DNA of 64,000 bases, taken from positions 62,001 to 126,000 of the forward strand of contig JAGEMR010000079.1 of the NCBI GenBank assembly GCA_021030915.1. The letters run 5' to 3'. The stretch is from Astrothelium macrocarpum. Lineage: Eukaryota; Ascomycota; Dothideomycetes; Trypetheliales; Trypetheliaceae. A program made the translations under genes and the position numbers. The notes beneath the pieces were generated by a model. The model was not told the DNA's origin and did not search any database. It saw only the letters and a program-made list of their open reading frames with translations. Of this stretch, positions 11,539-23,577 are shown piece after piece. How positions within the stretch are numbered: the first letter of the stretch is position 1; every line of letters begins with the position of its first letter.

Positions 11539-12456
11539 ATGAATCAAATACGTTCGATACAAGCTCTCAATGCGCGAGAACTTGAAGCTGGTATTTCTCC
11601 CGAAGCTTCATGGCATCGTGACTTTGCAGATACTGCTTACGTCTTCATTGGTGGCCTACCATTCGAACTATCAGAGGGAGACATCATTACAATTTTCTCA
11701 CAGTACGGTGAACCGACACACGTGCATCTGGCTCGAGACAAGGAAACAGGCAAGAGCAAGGGATTTGCGTTCTTAAAGTACGAGGACCAAAGAAGTACCG
11801 ATCTTGCTGTCGATAATTTGGGAGGTGCTCAGGTCATGGGTAGAACTTTAAGAGTTGATCATACCAGATACAAAAAGAAGGAAGGCCAGGACGAGGATGA
11901 AGGCAAAGTCGAGAAATTTGTGGTCACTGTTAGCGGGGATGAAGCAAGTGAAGAGAGCGAGGACGAGCGGCCGATGCTGAAGGAGGAGATTGAGTTGGCA
12001 AAGATGATCAATAACCATGATGATGATGAGGATCCTATGAAAGCATACAAGATAGAACAGAAACGCGAAGAGGTGGAAGCTGCATTGAAAAAACTGAAGA
12101 CAAAGGATGATTCGCGAAGTGATCGTCGACACAAGCACCACCATCGGAGCAGGCGACACAGGAGCGCAGACCCTGACAAAGGCTCAAAAGAACTTCGCCA
12201 TAGATCGAAACGCGAAAGGAGTCAAAGTTTGGATCATGAGAGGGAAAGACGCCACCGACACAATTCGAAGCGGGGCAGGAATATAGAAGCGGTTGACAGG
12301 AGAAGGAATGGTCATCGACATCGTGCAAAGAGCGATCGAGATCTTAGCTCGGAAGATGACAGGAATAGTCGGCATCGCAAAATGAGGGATGGACATGAGC
12401 TGTCTGAAGACGAAAGAGACCGCCGACGTAGAAGACATCGATCTCCAGAGAGATGA
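11539..12456 (+). CDS. IST3: RRM protein IST3/Snu17 (RBMX2), RES complex / U2 snRNP
   Basis: IST3 (human RBMX2) is the RRM subunit of the retention-and-splicing (RES) complex in the activated spliceosome. The gene is a single exon of 305 aa. A helix precedes one RRM (about residues 33-110) with RNP2 VFIGGL (35-40) and RNP1 KSKGFAFLKY (72-81). The C-terminal flank of the RRM reads RVDHTRYKKK, the segment that contacts partners in the complex. The remainder is an acidic stretch followed by an Arg/Ser/His-rich tail of RHR and DRRR repeats. Such a long RS/RH tail is absent in yeast but common in filamentous fungi and animals. Confidence 0.92.
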   Translation: MNQIRSIQALNARELEAGISPEASWHRDFADTAYVFIGGLPFELSEGDIITIFSQYGEPTHVHLARDKETGKSKGFAFLKYEDQRSTDLAVDNLGGAQVMGRTLRVDHTRYKKKEGQDEDEGKVEKFVVTVSGDEASEESEDERPMLKEEIELAKMINNHDDDEDPMKAYKIEQKREEVEAALKKLKTKDDSRSDRRHKHHHRSRRHRSADPDKGSKELRHRSKRERSQSLDHERERRHRHNSKRGRNIEAVDRRRNGHRHRAKSDRDLSSEDDRNSRHRKMRDGHELSEDERDRRRRRHRSPER

Positions 12457-13014
12457 CAATGATTCACTATATTGTTATCATAGGTCTTTTTAAAACGATA
12501 CCCAGTGCTAGTCTTTATTCAAGTTCTAACTGCTAGTCTGATAATAATTCCTTTGAGTTCAAAAGCAAGCCATGCTTAGAAATATTCGTAGATCTAGTTG
12601 CGCAATGATTGCGCACGTCTGATCCGGGTTGCGGTTTGTTGACAGGGAGATGCGGAGGCGAAATGTTGGCAGTACATGGCATCACGAAACAACAAACGAG
12701 CAATACATTGGCAACTTCGTCGCCGCATCCTCTGGAACCATTTAATCCCGGACCGGACTGGAGATCGAACTTCGCCTGGAATACCTTTTACGACCGGATT
12801 TCATTATTTTTGGACTCACCAATACCGCCGTGGGCCAGTCGAGCAATCCTAACACCGTGTTTACCTCCTGACAGCGTTTTGGTCTGGACTGGAGACTGCT
12901 GTTAACGGTGGGCAAACACTCATCGACGCAGAGTTTGATCTAGTTTATTTGTCGACATAGCCGGCCTGGAAGATTGTGAATACAATAGAAATCTTCGTGT
13001 CAAATATATCGACC
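12457..13014. promoter_or_regulatory. IST3 3' flank and NudE promoter
   Basis: 560 bp lie between two genes on the same strand. A CCAAT core followed by A occurs at about 12820. No gene is seen. Confidence 0.45.
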
Positions 13015-14796
13015 ATGGCTTCCTCATCGCCGGCGCGAGCAGGCGGAACATTGGAGGAAGATCTCGCATACTACAAAGCACAGTATGAGCAGCTAGAGTC
13101 TGAGCTACAGGACTTCCAACAGTCAAGTAAAGAACTAGAAGCAGAACTGGAGAAGGATATTGAAGCGTCTGAAAAGAGGGAGCATCAACTAAAGGAAAAA
13201 GTTGAAGGGTTAGGCTATGAAGTTAACGAGTGGCAGGTCAGCTTTGAGCACAGTACTTATGGCTAAGATGAAGCTGCTGCTAACTTGATCTGATCACAGA
13301 CGAAGTACAAGCAGTCAAAGCAAGAAGCAAATTCCGCTCAAACCACCCTCCAAAAAGAAATCACTACACTACGGGACACGAATAGGACGCTTCAACTCAA
13401 ATTGAGGGATATCGAGGTTGCAAACGATGATTTCGAGCGTCAAGCAAGAAATACAACATCTTCGTTGGAGGATTTAGAATCCAAGTACAATGTTGCTATC
13501 GAAAGAGGCGTCATGCTTGAAGAGGAGATCAAGGTTGGCGAGCAAGAGAGAGAAGGCCTGCGAATAGAGAGTCAACGACTGCGGGAGGAACTTTCAGATC
13601 TCAAAATTGAAGCTGAAATTACTTTGGAGAAATTACGGCATGCAGAGCAGACCATTGCACGACACCACGAGGTATCCGCGAACACACCGGCAGAGGACAT
13701 AGTCAGGCCTCAATCTGTTGCTTCTCAAGTCTCAGCAACTTCACCATCCTCTGTCGCGGCATCAACACCTCCGCCATCAAAGTCAGATGGTTCCACGGCA
13801 TCCGACGCTCCAACACCTCCATCACCACCATTATCAGAGTCCTCACCAAAGTCAAAACCAAATCCACGAACCCCGTTGCCAGCACCCAATCGTAGGCGAT
13901 CGTTACTTCCCGACGCAAACACGACTCCACGAGCCAGTCACTACACTACAAAAACTCCTTCACACACACGGGGCGCTTCAATACAGGTCAACAACGGTCG
14001 TCCTACACCGTCCTTCTCAAGACGTGGAGCGCCGACCCCTCGTCCACCGGCAGGCACAAACACGAGTGGATCAATGCCACGTTCCGGATCGCTCTATCAA
14101 ATCAGAGGTCTCATCGGTAAAATGCAAAAGTTAGAAGAACGTGTGCATACCGCAAGATCCAAATTACCCGGCCCATCTCAAACCCCACCAAGAGCAAGTC
14201 CCCGCAACGGATCCGCATTAGGACACCACGTAGCAGGCCTACCAAGCAACATCACCGTCCGAAGCAGCCGCAAACGCGCCAGCGGCAGCACCACCACCTC
14301 CAGCATCAAAGACCGCTCACGAGACAGCGACATCGGCATCCCACCCCCCAGCCCCAGCATCAGCCGGCTCTCCTTCAGCGGCGCTCCACCCCCGCGCTCC
14401 GACAGCCGCGCAGGCGCCAGCTCCGCAGCGGGGCACCGCGACAGCCGCCCGCCCAGCCAAGCAGGGCTCTCGCGGCCCAGCAGCCGCAGCAGCACGCGCA
14501 CCCCGCTCGGCCACTACGTGCCGCGCCCGCGCTCCTCCATCAGCGGCAGCTACGCGATCGATGACCGCGATGCGGGCTTCACCACGCCCAACGCGCGCCG
14601 CACCACCTTCGACAAGGCCGGGAGCGGAATTCCGACGCCCTCGGGCATCCCGCGCCGGCAGAGCGGCATCGGCGGCGGTGGGCGGAGGAGCAGTACCGGG
14701 TTGAGCTATGTGGTGGGGGACGGGGAGATGGCGCCGCCGGCGAGAGCGAGGAAGTTGAGTGGAGTGGGTGAGGGCGGAGTGGGCGAGACGTATTAA
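13015..14796 (+). CDS. nudE: NudE nuclear distribution protein (LIS1/dynein adaptor)
   Basis: NudE tethers LIS1 (NudF) to cytoplasmic dynein and is needed for nuclear migration in hyphae. Exons are 13015..13236 and 13300..14796, phase 0, giving 572 aa. A long coiled coil covers about residues 10-205, carrying the dynein and LIS1 binding segments. The rest is a low-complexity Pro/Ser/Thr/Arg-rich tail with a short helical block near GLIGKMQKLEERVHTARSKL, which is conserved in fungal NudE. I chose ATG 13015 because no in-frame ATG precedes it and the protein starts as in homologues. Codons in the last 600 bp become strongly GC-rich compared with the first half. Confidence 0.92.
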
Positions 14797-15657
14797 GCTT
14801 ACGGGGGTCTATTCCTTTGGCATGGGGGACCTTGGTTTTGGGGGTTTCGCTACGTCGGGATAGTAGATGATATGTTGTTGCTAGGGATTAAGGTTGTTCC
14901 TTGGGGACTTGGAAGGTGTGGTTGCTTGAAGCCGGATTTGATATGAATGAGATGAGATACCATAATGCTATTCTCTTTTGTTTTATAACATGTGAAAGTG
15001 AACGTAATCTTTGAATTAGAGTTGACTTAATGATTAAGGCGCGAACGTTATGTCATGCACAACTCTGTGCAGACGCAGTCAACTGAGTTGTGCTGTTCAT
15101 TATCCGTGACCACATATTGTGTCATGCGAAGCTAAGAGAGTAAATTTTCTATTTTACTTGCTCTCATTTGGCCTGTTGTGGATTTGCATGTTGACAAACG
15201 GCCCGGCTAATAAAATGTCGGTACGTCGGAGTAAGGCTCAAGACAGACGTACGGGAACCGAACACGAGACCCTACCACTGTACTCTGCAGACGGGAAGCC
15301 CCTTTGGTGTGCTGCATGCTAACGTCAGATGGTGGATCAGGATCAGATAGGAGGGCCAATTGCAACATGGATTACTTCTCCCGGCTACATTGGGAGTCCG
15401 AAGCGGAAGACAGGGGGAGGAGCTCCGTTGGCGGACTTTTGTAGATCGGCCCCCCACAATCAACCGACAAGCCCAAGGATGTGATTGTGCGGTGTTGCTA
15501 TATTTGTACGTACGAGCTACCAATATCAATTTCTAGGGTTTGAAAAGCATGAGACAAGACGTCTGAAGAATACCTTGAGTTTTGATGGAAGAGATGGATC
15601 TGCGGAGAAGCGATTGCCTGCATAGATGCGACCGGGTTTTGCTAGCCAGGGACAGAG

Positions 15658-15664
15658 CCAATCA
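15658..15664 (+). promoter_or_regulatory. CCAAT box (CCAATCA)
   Basis: An exact CCAATCA lies about 840 bp upstream of the ACC1 start codon. The 10-mer GCCAATCAGC around it is identical to the one upstream of the BI-1 gene. It is a candidate CCAAT-binding complex site, inferred from motif only. Confidence 0.3.
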
Positions 15665-16464
15665 GCTTGCTTTGCGGAAGTCAAGCGAAACAGGGATTAC
15701 ACCGGTGGTTTGGGGAAAGTGTTGGGGATGGGAAACATAAGATACCCAACGCATGCGATTTTGAAGAGCTCCCTAGCATTCGGTTGGACATTGAGGACCT
15801 GGATCAAGCACTTACCACATGGTACGCTCTTTTCCTCTTGACGTAAGCGTCCAACAAAGCTTGGGACAAGTCCAAAATGGGAATTCGGTTGCCAAAAACT
15901 CGCAGTACTTTGTCGTACCGGACCCCATATTCTCATCAAGCCACACGTTATTGTCCGTCGATACGGCTCACTATCTTGGCAATCCCGGTATCCTTGTGGG
16001 CAATCCCGAGCTTAGTTAGTCCGTGCTCGGGATCTTAGAAAAAATGTCGTAACGGGCAAAGGTTCGGAAGCTTTGCGCCGCTCAGCTCAACATCCGGCGA
16101 CTCGAAGCTCGTCAATTTGTTATATACTGCACACCCTCAGCTGCTCGCACGCAAGCTCGACCTCTCTCCCACTGTTCTTACTTCCGGACATCCGCTGTGA
16201 TCTTAATTCTCCCTTCCCTCCTCATCGTTCACTTGTAATATCCTTCCCTCTTCTTACTGCAAGCTTTCACTGCTGTACTAGTCGGCAAAGCGTCCTCCCA
16301 CGTTACAGCTGCTAGTGACTGCACTTACTACGCTTCAAATTTGGAGGAAGACTACTAATTTACAAGACTCTAGCTTCCGTGCAAAAGTTAGAGGTAGCGA
16401 CAACAGAGGTGTGATTATCCGTGTGCTGTGCTGAGCTTCTCTATCTTTCTTCCCGATTCTCTGC

Positions 16465-16476
16465 ATGGTGGAATAA
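16465..16476 (+). promoter_or_regulatory. Minimal upstream ORF in the ACC1 leader
   Basis: An ATG at 16465 opens a three-codon reading frame (M-V-E-stop) that ends 20 nt before the ACC1 start at 16497. If the mRNA leader covers it, it could reduce or tune ACC1 translation. Leader extent is not known. Confidence 0.4.
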
Positions 16477-16496
16477 GCACGGAGTTGGTCACAATA

Positions 16497-19400
16497 ATGG
16501 CGAAAGTCAACGGAACAGCAACGAATGGTCATCCGAGCTCTCATGCTGCAAGATACAATCTGGCACCACATTTTATTGGCGGAAACCATCTAAATGCAGC
16601 ACCTCCGAGCAAAGTCAAGGATTTCGTCACTGCAAATGACGGACATACAGTCATTACCAACGTAAGCCGCATATCTATGCAAGGGTCCTCGGGAGACCCT
16701 GAAAACTTGTACTAACCATTAAATCAGGTTCTGATTGCAAACAACGGTATCGCCGCGGTCAAGGAAATCAGATCAGTGCGAAAATGGGCCTACGAGACTT
16801 TTGGAGACGAACGGGCAATCCAGTTCACGGTGATGGCCACACCGGAAGACCTCCAGGCCAATGCAGATTACATTCGTATGGCTGATCAGTATGTTGAGGT
16901 ACGCAAACAAAAAGATTGTGGAAGAAAAAAAAGAAGAGTCTTTGGCGATGTCGGAATCTATTGCTGACCCAGGGTTCTGCAGGTGCCTGGAGGTACAAAT
17001 AACAACAACTACGCCAACGTCGAGCTCATTGTCGATGTTGCTGAGCGTATGGGTGTGCATGCAGTGTGGGCAGGCTGGTGAGTCTACGATGATTCAAGCT
17101 CCTTCTGCTTTTGCAGAACTAATTGCAATCCTAGGGGCCATGCATCAGAAAACCCAACATTGCCAGAATCGTTAGCAACCTCACCACACAAAATCGTCTT
17201 CATTGGTCCCCCGGGATCTGCCATGCGGTCACTTGGTGACAAGATCTCATCAACAATCGTAGCACAACACGCTGGTGTACCTTGCATTCCGTGGTCCGGC
17301 ACAGGAGTCAAAGAGGTGGAGGTTGATGCCAATAACATTGTCACCGTTAGAGATGACATTTATGATAAAGGCTGCACACACTCGCCAGAAGAGGGTTTGG
17401 AGATGGCAAAGAAGATTGGCTTCCCAGTCATGGTCAAGGCCTCCGAAGGTGGAGGTGGAAAAGGTATCCGGAAAGTCGAGAGCGAGGAAAATTTTGAACA
17501 AATGTACCGGGCCGCGGCAAGTGAGATTCCTGGCTCCCCCATCTTCATCATGAAGTTGGCAGGAAATGCTCGCCATTTGGAGGTCCAGCTCCTTGCTGAT
17601 CAGTATGGCAACAACATTTCCCTTTTCGGCAGAGATTGTTCCGTCCAAAGGAGACATCAAAAGATTATTGAAGAAGCTCCGGTCACGATCGCCAATCCAA
17701 GTACCTTTACCGCCATGGAAAAAGCCGCCGTCTCGCTTGGCAAGCTTGTAGGTTACGTGTCAGCCGGCACAGTAGAGTACCTCTATTCTCATGCGGATGA
17801 CAAATTCTACTTTCTGGAACTGAATCCCCGTCTACAAGTCGAGCATCCTACGACAGAGATGGTAAGCGGTGTCAACTTGCCGGCTGCTCAGCTCCAGGTT
17901 GCAATGGGACTTCCACTTCACCGGATCAAAGACATTCGATTGCTGTATGGTGCTGATCCCCACACTGCTACAGCCATTGATTTCGACTTTTCCAAGGAAA
18001 GCAGTTCGTTGCAACAGCGTCGTCCAAAGCCAAAAGGTCACTGCACAGCCTGCCGTATCACTTCGGAAGACCCCGGTGAAGGTTTCAAACCTTCTGGTGG
18101 TACTATGCACGAACTGAATTTCAGGTCAAGCTCCAACGTCTGGGGTTATTTCTCTGTCAGTTCTGCCAGTAGTATTCACAGTTTTGCAGACAGTCAATTT
18201 GGCCATATCTTCGCGTATGGAGAGAACCGTGCAGCATCAAGGAAGCACATGGTCGTTGCTCTTAAGGAATTAAGCATTCGCGGTGATTTCAGAACCACTG
18301 TCGAATATCTGATCAAGCTTCTTGAGACACCTGCCTTTGAGGAGAACACAATTACAACGGGGTGGCTCGACGAGCTGATTTCTAAGAAACTTACAGCTGA
18401 GCGACCGGACCCAATGGTTGCCGTCATCTGTGGTGCTGTGACCAAGGCACATATTGCAACAGATATTTGTATGACTGAGTATAGGGTCAGCTTGGAAAAG
18501 GGTCAGGTGCCTTCAAAGGATGTGCTGAAGACTGTCTTTCCTATCGACTTTATCTATGAGGGGTTCCGATACAAGTTTACAGCTACCCGCTCAAGCATCG
18601 ACAGCTACACACTTTTCATCAACGGTTCAAGATGCCAGGTTGGTGTTCGTGCGCTTTCGGATGGTGGTCTTTTGGTGCTCGTCGGCGGCAAGAGTCACAA
18701 CATCTATTGGAAAGAAGAAGTCGGCGCCACCCGTCTGAGTGTTGATAGCAAAACTTGCTTGCTTGAACAGGAAAACGACCCGACTCAACTTCGTACACCC
18801 AGTCCTGGTAAGCTTGTCAAGTTCACCGTCGAGAATGGTGAGCACGTTCGAAAGGGTCAGCCTTTCGCTGAAGTAGAGGTCATGAAGATGTACATGCCTT
18901 TGGTTGCTCAAGAGGACGGAATGGTTAACCTCATCAAGCAACCGGGTGCTACTCTCGAGGCCGGTGACATTCTCGGAATACTTGCTCTTGACGATCCTTC
19001 AAAAGTCAAGTCAGCTCAGCCATTCCTCGGCCAGCTCCCAGAAATGGGTTCACCTACCGTCATAGGAAGCAAGCCACCTCAACGATTTGCCTTCCTTTAC
19101 GGTGTGCTGCAAAACATTATGCAAGGCTTCGATAACCAAGTCATTATGCAGAGCACACTGAAAGAACTTGCTGATGTGCTTCGGGACCCTGAACTTCCAT
19201 ACGGCGAGTGGGCTGCTCAAGCATCTGCCCTTCACTCTCGTATGCCGCAGAAGCTAGACGCTCAGTTTGTGCAGATTGTTGATCGAGCACATTCAAGAGG
19301 TTCTGAATTCCCAGCAAAGCAGCTTCAGAAGGCATTCACCCGCTTTTTGGATGAAAATGTGGCTGCCGGCGACGCCGGTTTACTCAAATCTGCACTTACT

Positions 19401-22400
19401 CCCCTTCTCGATCTGATTGAACGCTACGCTGACGGTCTGAGGATCCACGAATACAATGTTTTCATCAAACTGCTTGAGGAATACTGCAGCGTTGAATCCC
19501 AATTTTCGTCACGGACCACGAGAGATGAAGAAGTTATCCTCAGACTAAGAGACGAGAACAGGGACAATGTAGCAAAGGTCGTCCAAGAGGTCCTCTCACA
19601 CACTCGAGCGAGTGCCAAGGGCAACCTCTGCGTCGCCATCCTGGAAATGTACCGCCCGAATAAGCCAGGTGTTGGCAACGTTGCCAAGCATTTCCGTACC
19701 ATCCTTCGGAAGCTGACTGATCTGGAATCCAGACAAACCGCGAAGGTCGCCCTCAAGGCCCGTGAAGTCTTGATCCAATGTGCAATGCCATCCCTTGAGG
19801 AACGTACGTCTCAGATGGAACATATTCTGCGGTCCGCAGTGACCGAGTCGAGATACGGAGAGAGTGGCTGGGACCACCGGGAACCCAATTTTGACGTCAT
19901 CAAGGAGGTCATCGACTCACAATATACTGTCTTTGATGTCATACCCATGTTTTTCGGTCACTCAGATCCTTGGGTATCATTGGCTGCGCTTGAGGTGTAC
20001 ATCCGTCGTGCGTACAGGGCATACCAGCTCAAAGACATCCAATATAATCTGGATCACGATGCACCGTATACTCTATCGTGGGACTTTGCCTTGCGCAAGG
20101 TGAATGAATCTGAATATGGCCTACCGGTCGAATCTTCTGAACCAATAACTCCTTCGACTCCGACATCGGAAAGGCCCAATGCTTATAAGCGGATTCACTC
20201 TATCAGCGACATGACCTACCTTGAGGAGCGAACGCAAGGAGAGCCCACTAGGAAAGGTGTTGTCGTGCCCGTTCAGTACATTGATGAAGCTGAAGAATCT
20301 CTGGCTCGCGCGCTCGAGGCGTTCCCATCTTCGAACGGCTTACAAACCAAGAAGTCTGGTGAAAAGACTTTGATGGCTAAACTTTCAACCATGCGGAAGC
20401 CTCCTTCCCCCAGTGAGGCAGAAAATCAGGAAGAGCTCACGGCTGTGTGCAACATTGCTGTTCGCGATTCTGAAAGCATTGATGATGCAGAGGTTTTGGG
20501 TAGAATTATACCAATCATCAACGACTACAAGGAGGAATTGTTGGCACGACGGGTTCGCCGCGTCACCTTCATCTGCGGACACAAAGATGGTACTTACCCT
20601 GGATACTATACGTTCCGTGGCCCGCTCTACGAGGAAGATTCTAGCATCCGTCACATTGAGCCAGCCTTGGCTTTCCAGCATGAATTGAGTCGTCTCTCAA
20701 AATTCAACATCAAGCCAGTCTTCACCGAAAATCGCAACATTCACATCTACGAGGGTGTAGGCAAGGGAGCCGAGAATGACAAGCGCTACTTTACTCGTGC
20801 AGTCGTGCGACCTGGGCGTGTTCGAGATGATATTCCTACTGCAGAATATATGATCTCGGAGGCTGACAGACTTCTCAACGACATTCTTGATGCTCTGGAG
20901 ATTATTGGCAACAACAATTCTGACATGAACCACATCTTCATCAACTTCTCGCATGTCTTCCCTCTCAATCCCCAGGACGTAGAACGGGCGCTTGAAGGTT
21001 TCTTGGAACGATTTGGTCGCCGCGCTTGGAGACTTCGAGTCACTGGTGCGGAGATTCGCATCGTTTGCACAGATCCTGAGACCAATGTACCCTATCCTCT
21101 TCGTGTGATTATTACCAACACGTCGGGCTATATTATCCAGGTGGAATTGTATGCTGAGCGCAAGTCCGAGAAAGGCGATTGGGTGTTCCAAAGCGTGGGA
21201 GGCACCACCAAGATTGGTTCGATGCATCTTCGTCCCGTGTCCACCCCTTACCCAACAAAAGGTGCCCTTCAGCCCAAGCGTTACAAGGCTCATGTTATGG
21301 GTACACAATATGTCTACGACTTCCCTGAGCTGTTCCGGCAAGCTGTCGAGAATAGCTGGACCCTGGCCGTCTCCAAGCATCCTCATCTCAAGGACAAGCA
21401 ACCAGTCAAGGGCGAATGCATCGAGTATAATGAGCTCGTTCTTGATGATTCCGACAACTTGGCTGAGGTTGGCCGTGAACCGGGTACGAACACAATTGGT
21501 ATGGTTGGCTGGATTGTGACAGCCAAGACCCCAGAATATCCACGAGGCCGGCGCTTCATCATCATCGCCAACGACATCACCTTCAAAATTGGTTCTTTTG
21601 GTCCACAGGAAGACAAATTCTTCCACAAGTGCTCCGAGCTTGCTCGACGTCTTGGTATTCCACGCATCTATTTGTCTGCCAACTCTGGTGCTCGTATTGG
21701 TATGGCTGACGAACTCATCCCACACTTTAGCGTTGCCTGGAACGATCCCAGCAGACCAGAGAAGGGCTTCAAATACCTTTACCTCACCGAGGAAAAGAAG
21801 AAGCGATTTGATGATGGCAAGCGCCGAGATGTCATCACAGAGAAGATTACAGAGGATGGCGAGGTTCGCTACAAAATCACTACCATTGTTGGTGCCGAAG
21901 ATGGTCTTGGTGTCGAGTGTCTACGAGGCTCCGGATTGATTGCTGGTGAGACCAGCCGAGCTTACGAGGACATCTTCACCATCACTCTTGTAACATGCCG
22001 ATCCGTCGGCATCGGTGCTTATCTTGTTCGTCTTGGTCAGCGCGCCATCCAAGTTGAGGGTCAGCCAATCATCCTCACGGGTGCACCCGCCATCAACAAG
22101 CTTCTTGGCCGTGAAGTCTACACTTCCAACTTGCAGCTTGGTGGCACGCAAATCATGTACAAGAATGGTGTTTCTCACATGACTGCCAACGACGACTTTG
22201 AGGGTATCTCCAAGATTGTGCGATGGATGAGCTTTGTGCCCGATAAAAAGAACAACCCTGTACCCATCTCGCCAAGCTCAGACAGTTGGGATAGAGATGT
22301 CACATACTTCCCACCTCAGAAGCAGCCTTATGACGTGAGATGGCTCATTGCTGGCCAGGAGACTGATGAAGGTTTTCTATCTGGTCTCTTCGACCGTGGA

Positions 22401-23577
22401 TCCTTTGAAGAAGCGCTCGGCGGATGGGCTCGGACTGTGGTTGTCGGTCGTGCTCGACTTGGTGGTATTCCAGTCGGTGTCATTGGCGTCGAGACAAGAG
22501 CAGTCGAGAACGTCACGCCGGCTGACCCTGCCAACCCAGACTCGATTGAGCAAGTCACGTCTGAAGCCGGTGGTGTCTGGTATCCCAACTCTGCTTTTAA
22601 GACTGCTCAAGCCATCAACGACTTCAACAAGGGCGAGCAGCTGCCTCTAATGATTCTAGCTAATTGGCGTGGGTTCTCGGGTGGTCAACGTGATATGTAC
22701 AATGAAGTGCTCAAGTACGGAAGCTACATTGTCGACGCACTTGTCAAGTATGAGCAGCCCATCTTCGTGTACATTCCACCTTATGGTGAGCTTCGTGGAG
22801 GTTCATGGGTGAGTTCTGCTCCAATTTCAATTCCTAAAAGGCATCTACTAATAATCTCATCAGGTCGTTGTCGATCCAACCATCAACTCAGAATACATGG
22901 AAATGTACGCCGACGAAGACGGCCGTGGCGGTGTCCTCGAACCCGAAGGCATCGTCGGCATCAAATTCCGCAAAGACCGCCAACTCGAAACCATGGCGCG
23001 CCTCGACCCCGTGTACGGGGACCTCCGCCGACAAATGGACAGCAAGTCACTGTCGGCGGAGCAGCTCTCCACCGTCAAAATGCAAATGACGGAGCGCGAA
23101 AACCTGCTGCTCCCGGTCTACAGCCAAATCTCGCTACAGTTCGCGGACCTCCACGACCGCGCGGGCCGCATGCAGGCCAAGGGCACCATCCGGCGCCCGC
23201 TGCGCTGGCAGAACGCGCGCCGCTTCTTCTACTGGCGCCTGCGCCGCCGCCTCAACGAGGAGTACATCCTCAAGCGCATGCACGCCGCCGCCGCGACGGA
23301 GCTCGCGAACCGCGACGCGCACCGCGAGACGCTCAAGGCGTGGAGCGGCATCGCCGACTGGGACAACGACGATGCCAAGGTCGCCGTGTGGTACGAGGAG
23401 AACCGCAAGGAGGTGCACGCCAAGACCGAGGCGATGAAGACCGATGCCGTCGCGTATGATGTGGCGGCGTTGTTGAGGAGTAGCAAGGAGGGCGGGTTGA
23501 AGGGGGTTGCGCAGATGTTGGGCATGTTGCCGGTGGAGGAGAAGGAGAGTGTGTTGAAGTATTTGAGTAAGGCTTGA
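16497..23577 (+). CDS. ACC1: Acetyl-CoA carboxylase (multidomain, cytosolic)
   Basis: ACC1 carboxylates acetyl-CoA to malonyl-CoA, the committed step for fatty-acid and polyketide synthesis. Exons are 16497..16661, 16728..16898, 16983..17077, 17135..22808 and 22864..23577, giving 2272 aa, the normal fungal length. The biotin carboxylase domain covers about 50-550, with the glycine-rich ATP-grasp loop GGGGKGIR. The biotinyl domain carries EVMKM, the biotinylated Lys being about residue 728. The central ACC domain follows, then the carboxyltransferase domain from about 1500 to 2200. Ser1166 in KRIHSISDM aligns with the Snf1/AMPK site of yeast Acc1 (Ser1157), so phospho-inhibition is probably conserved. 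The last exon is markedly GC-rich. A mini-uORF sits 20 nt upstream of the start. Confidence 0.96.

Larger units (their letters stand above)
14797..16496. other. 1.7-kb intergenic region upstream of ACC1
   Basis: No credible gene lies here. The first few hundred bases are the NudE 3' flank. A CCAATCA box lies at 15658-15664. From about 16070 the plus strand becomes C/T-rich (for example 16150-16270), as is common around fungal transcription starts, so the ACC1 leader probably begins in this part. A three-codon upstream ORF lies just before the ACC1 start. A 5' UTR intron is possible but not demonstrable. Confidence 0.5.

Noticed and set aside
15119..15841. Short ORFs upstream of ACC1
   Set aside because: Composition is unconvincing and they overlap the likely promoter region.
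20697..21725. 342-codon ORF antisense to ACC1
   Set aside because: It lies wholly inside a highly conserved coding exon on the other strand, has no domain, and is explained by codon bias.
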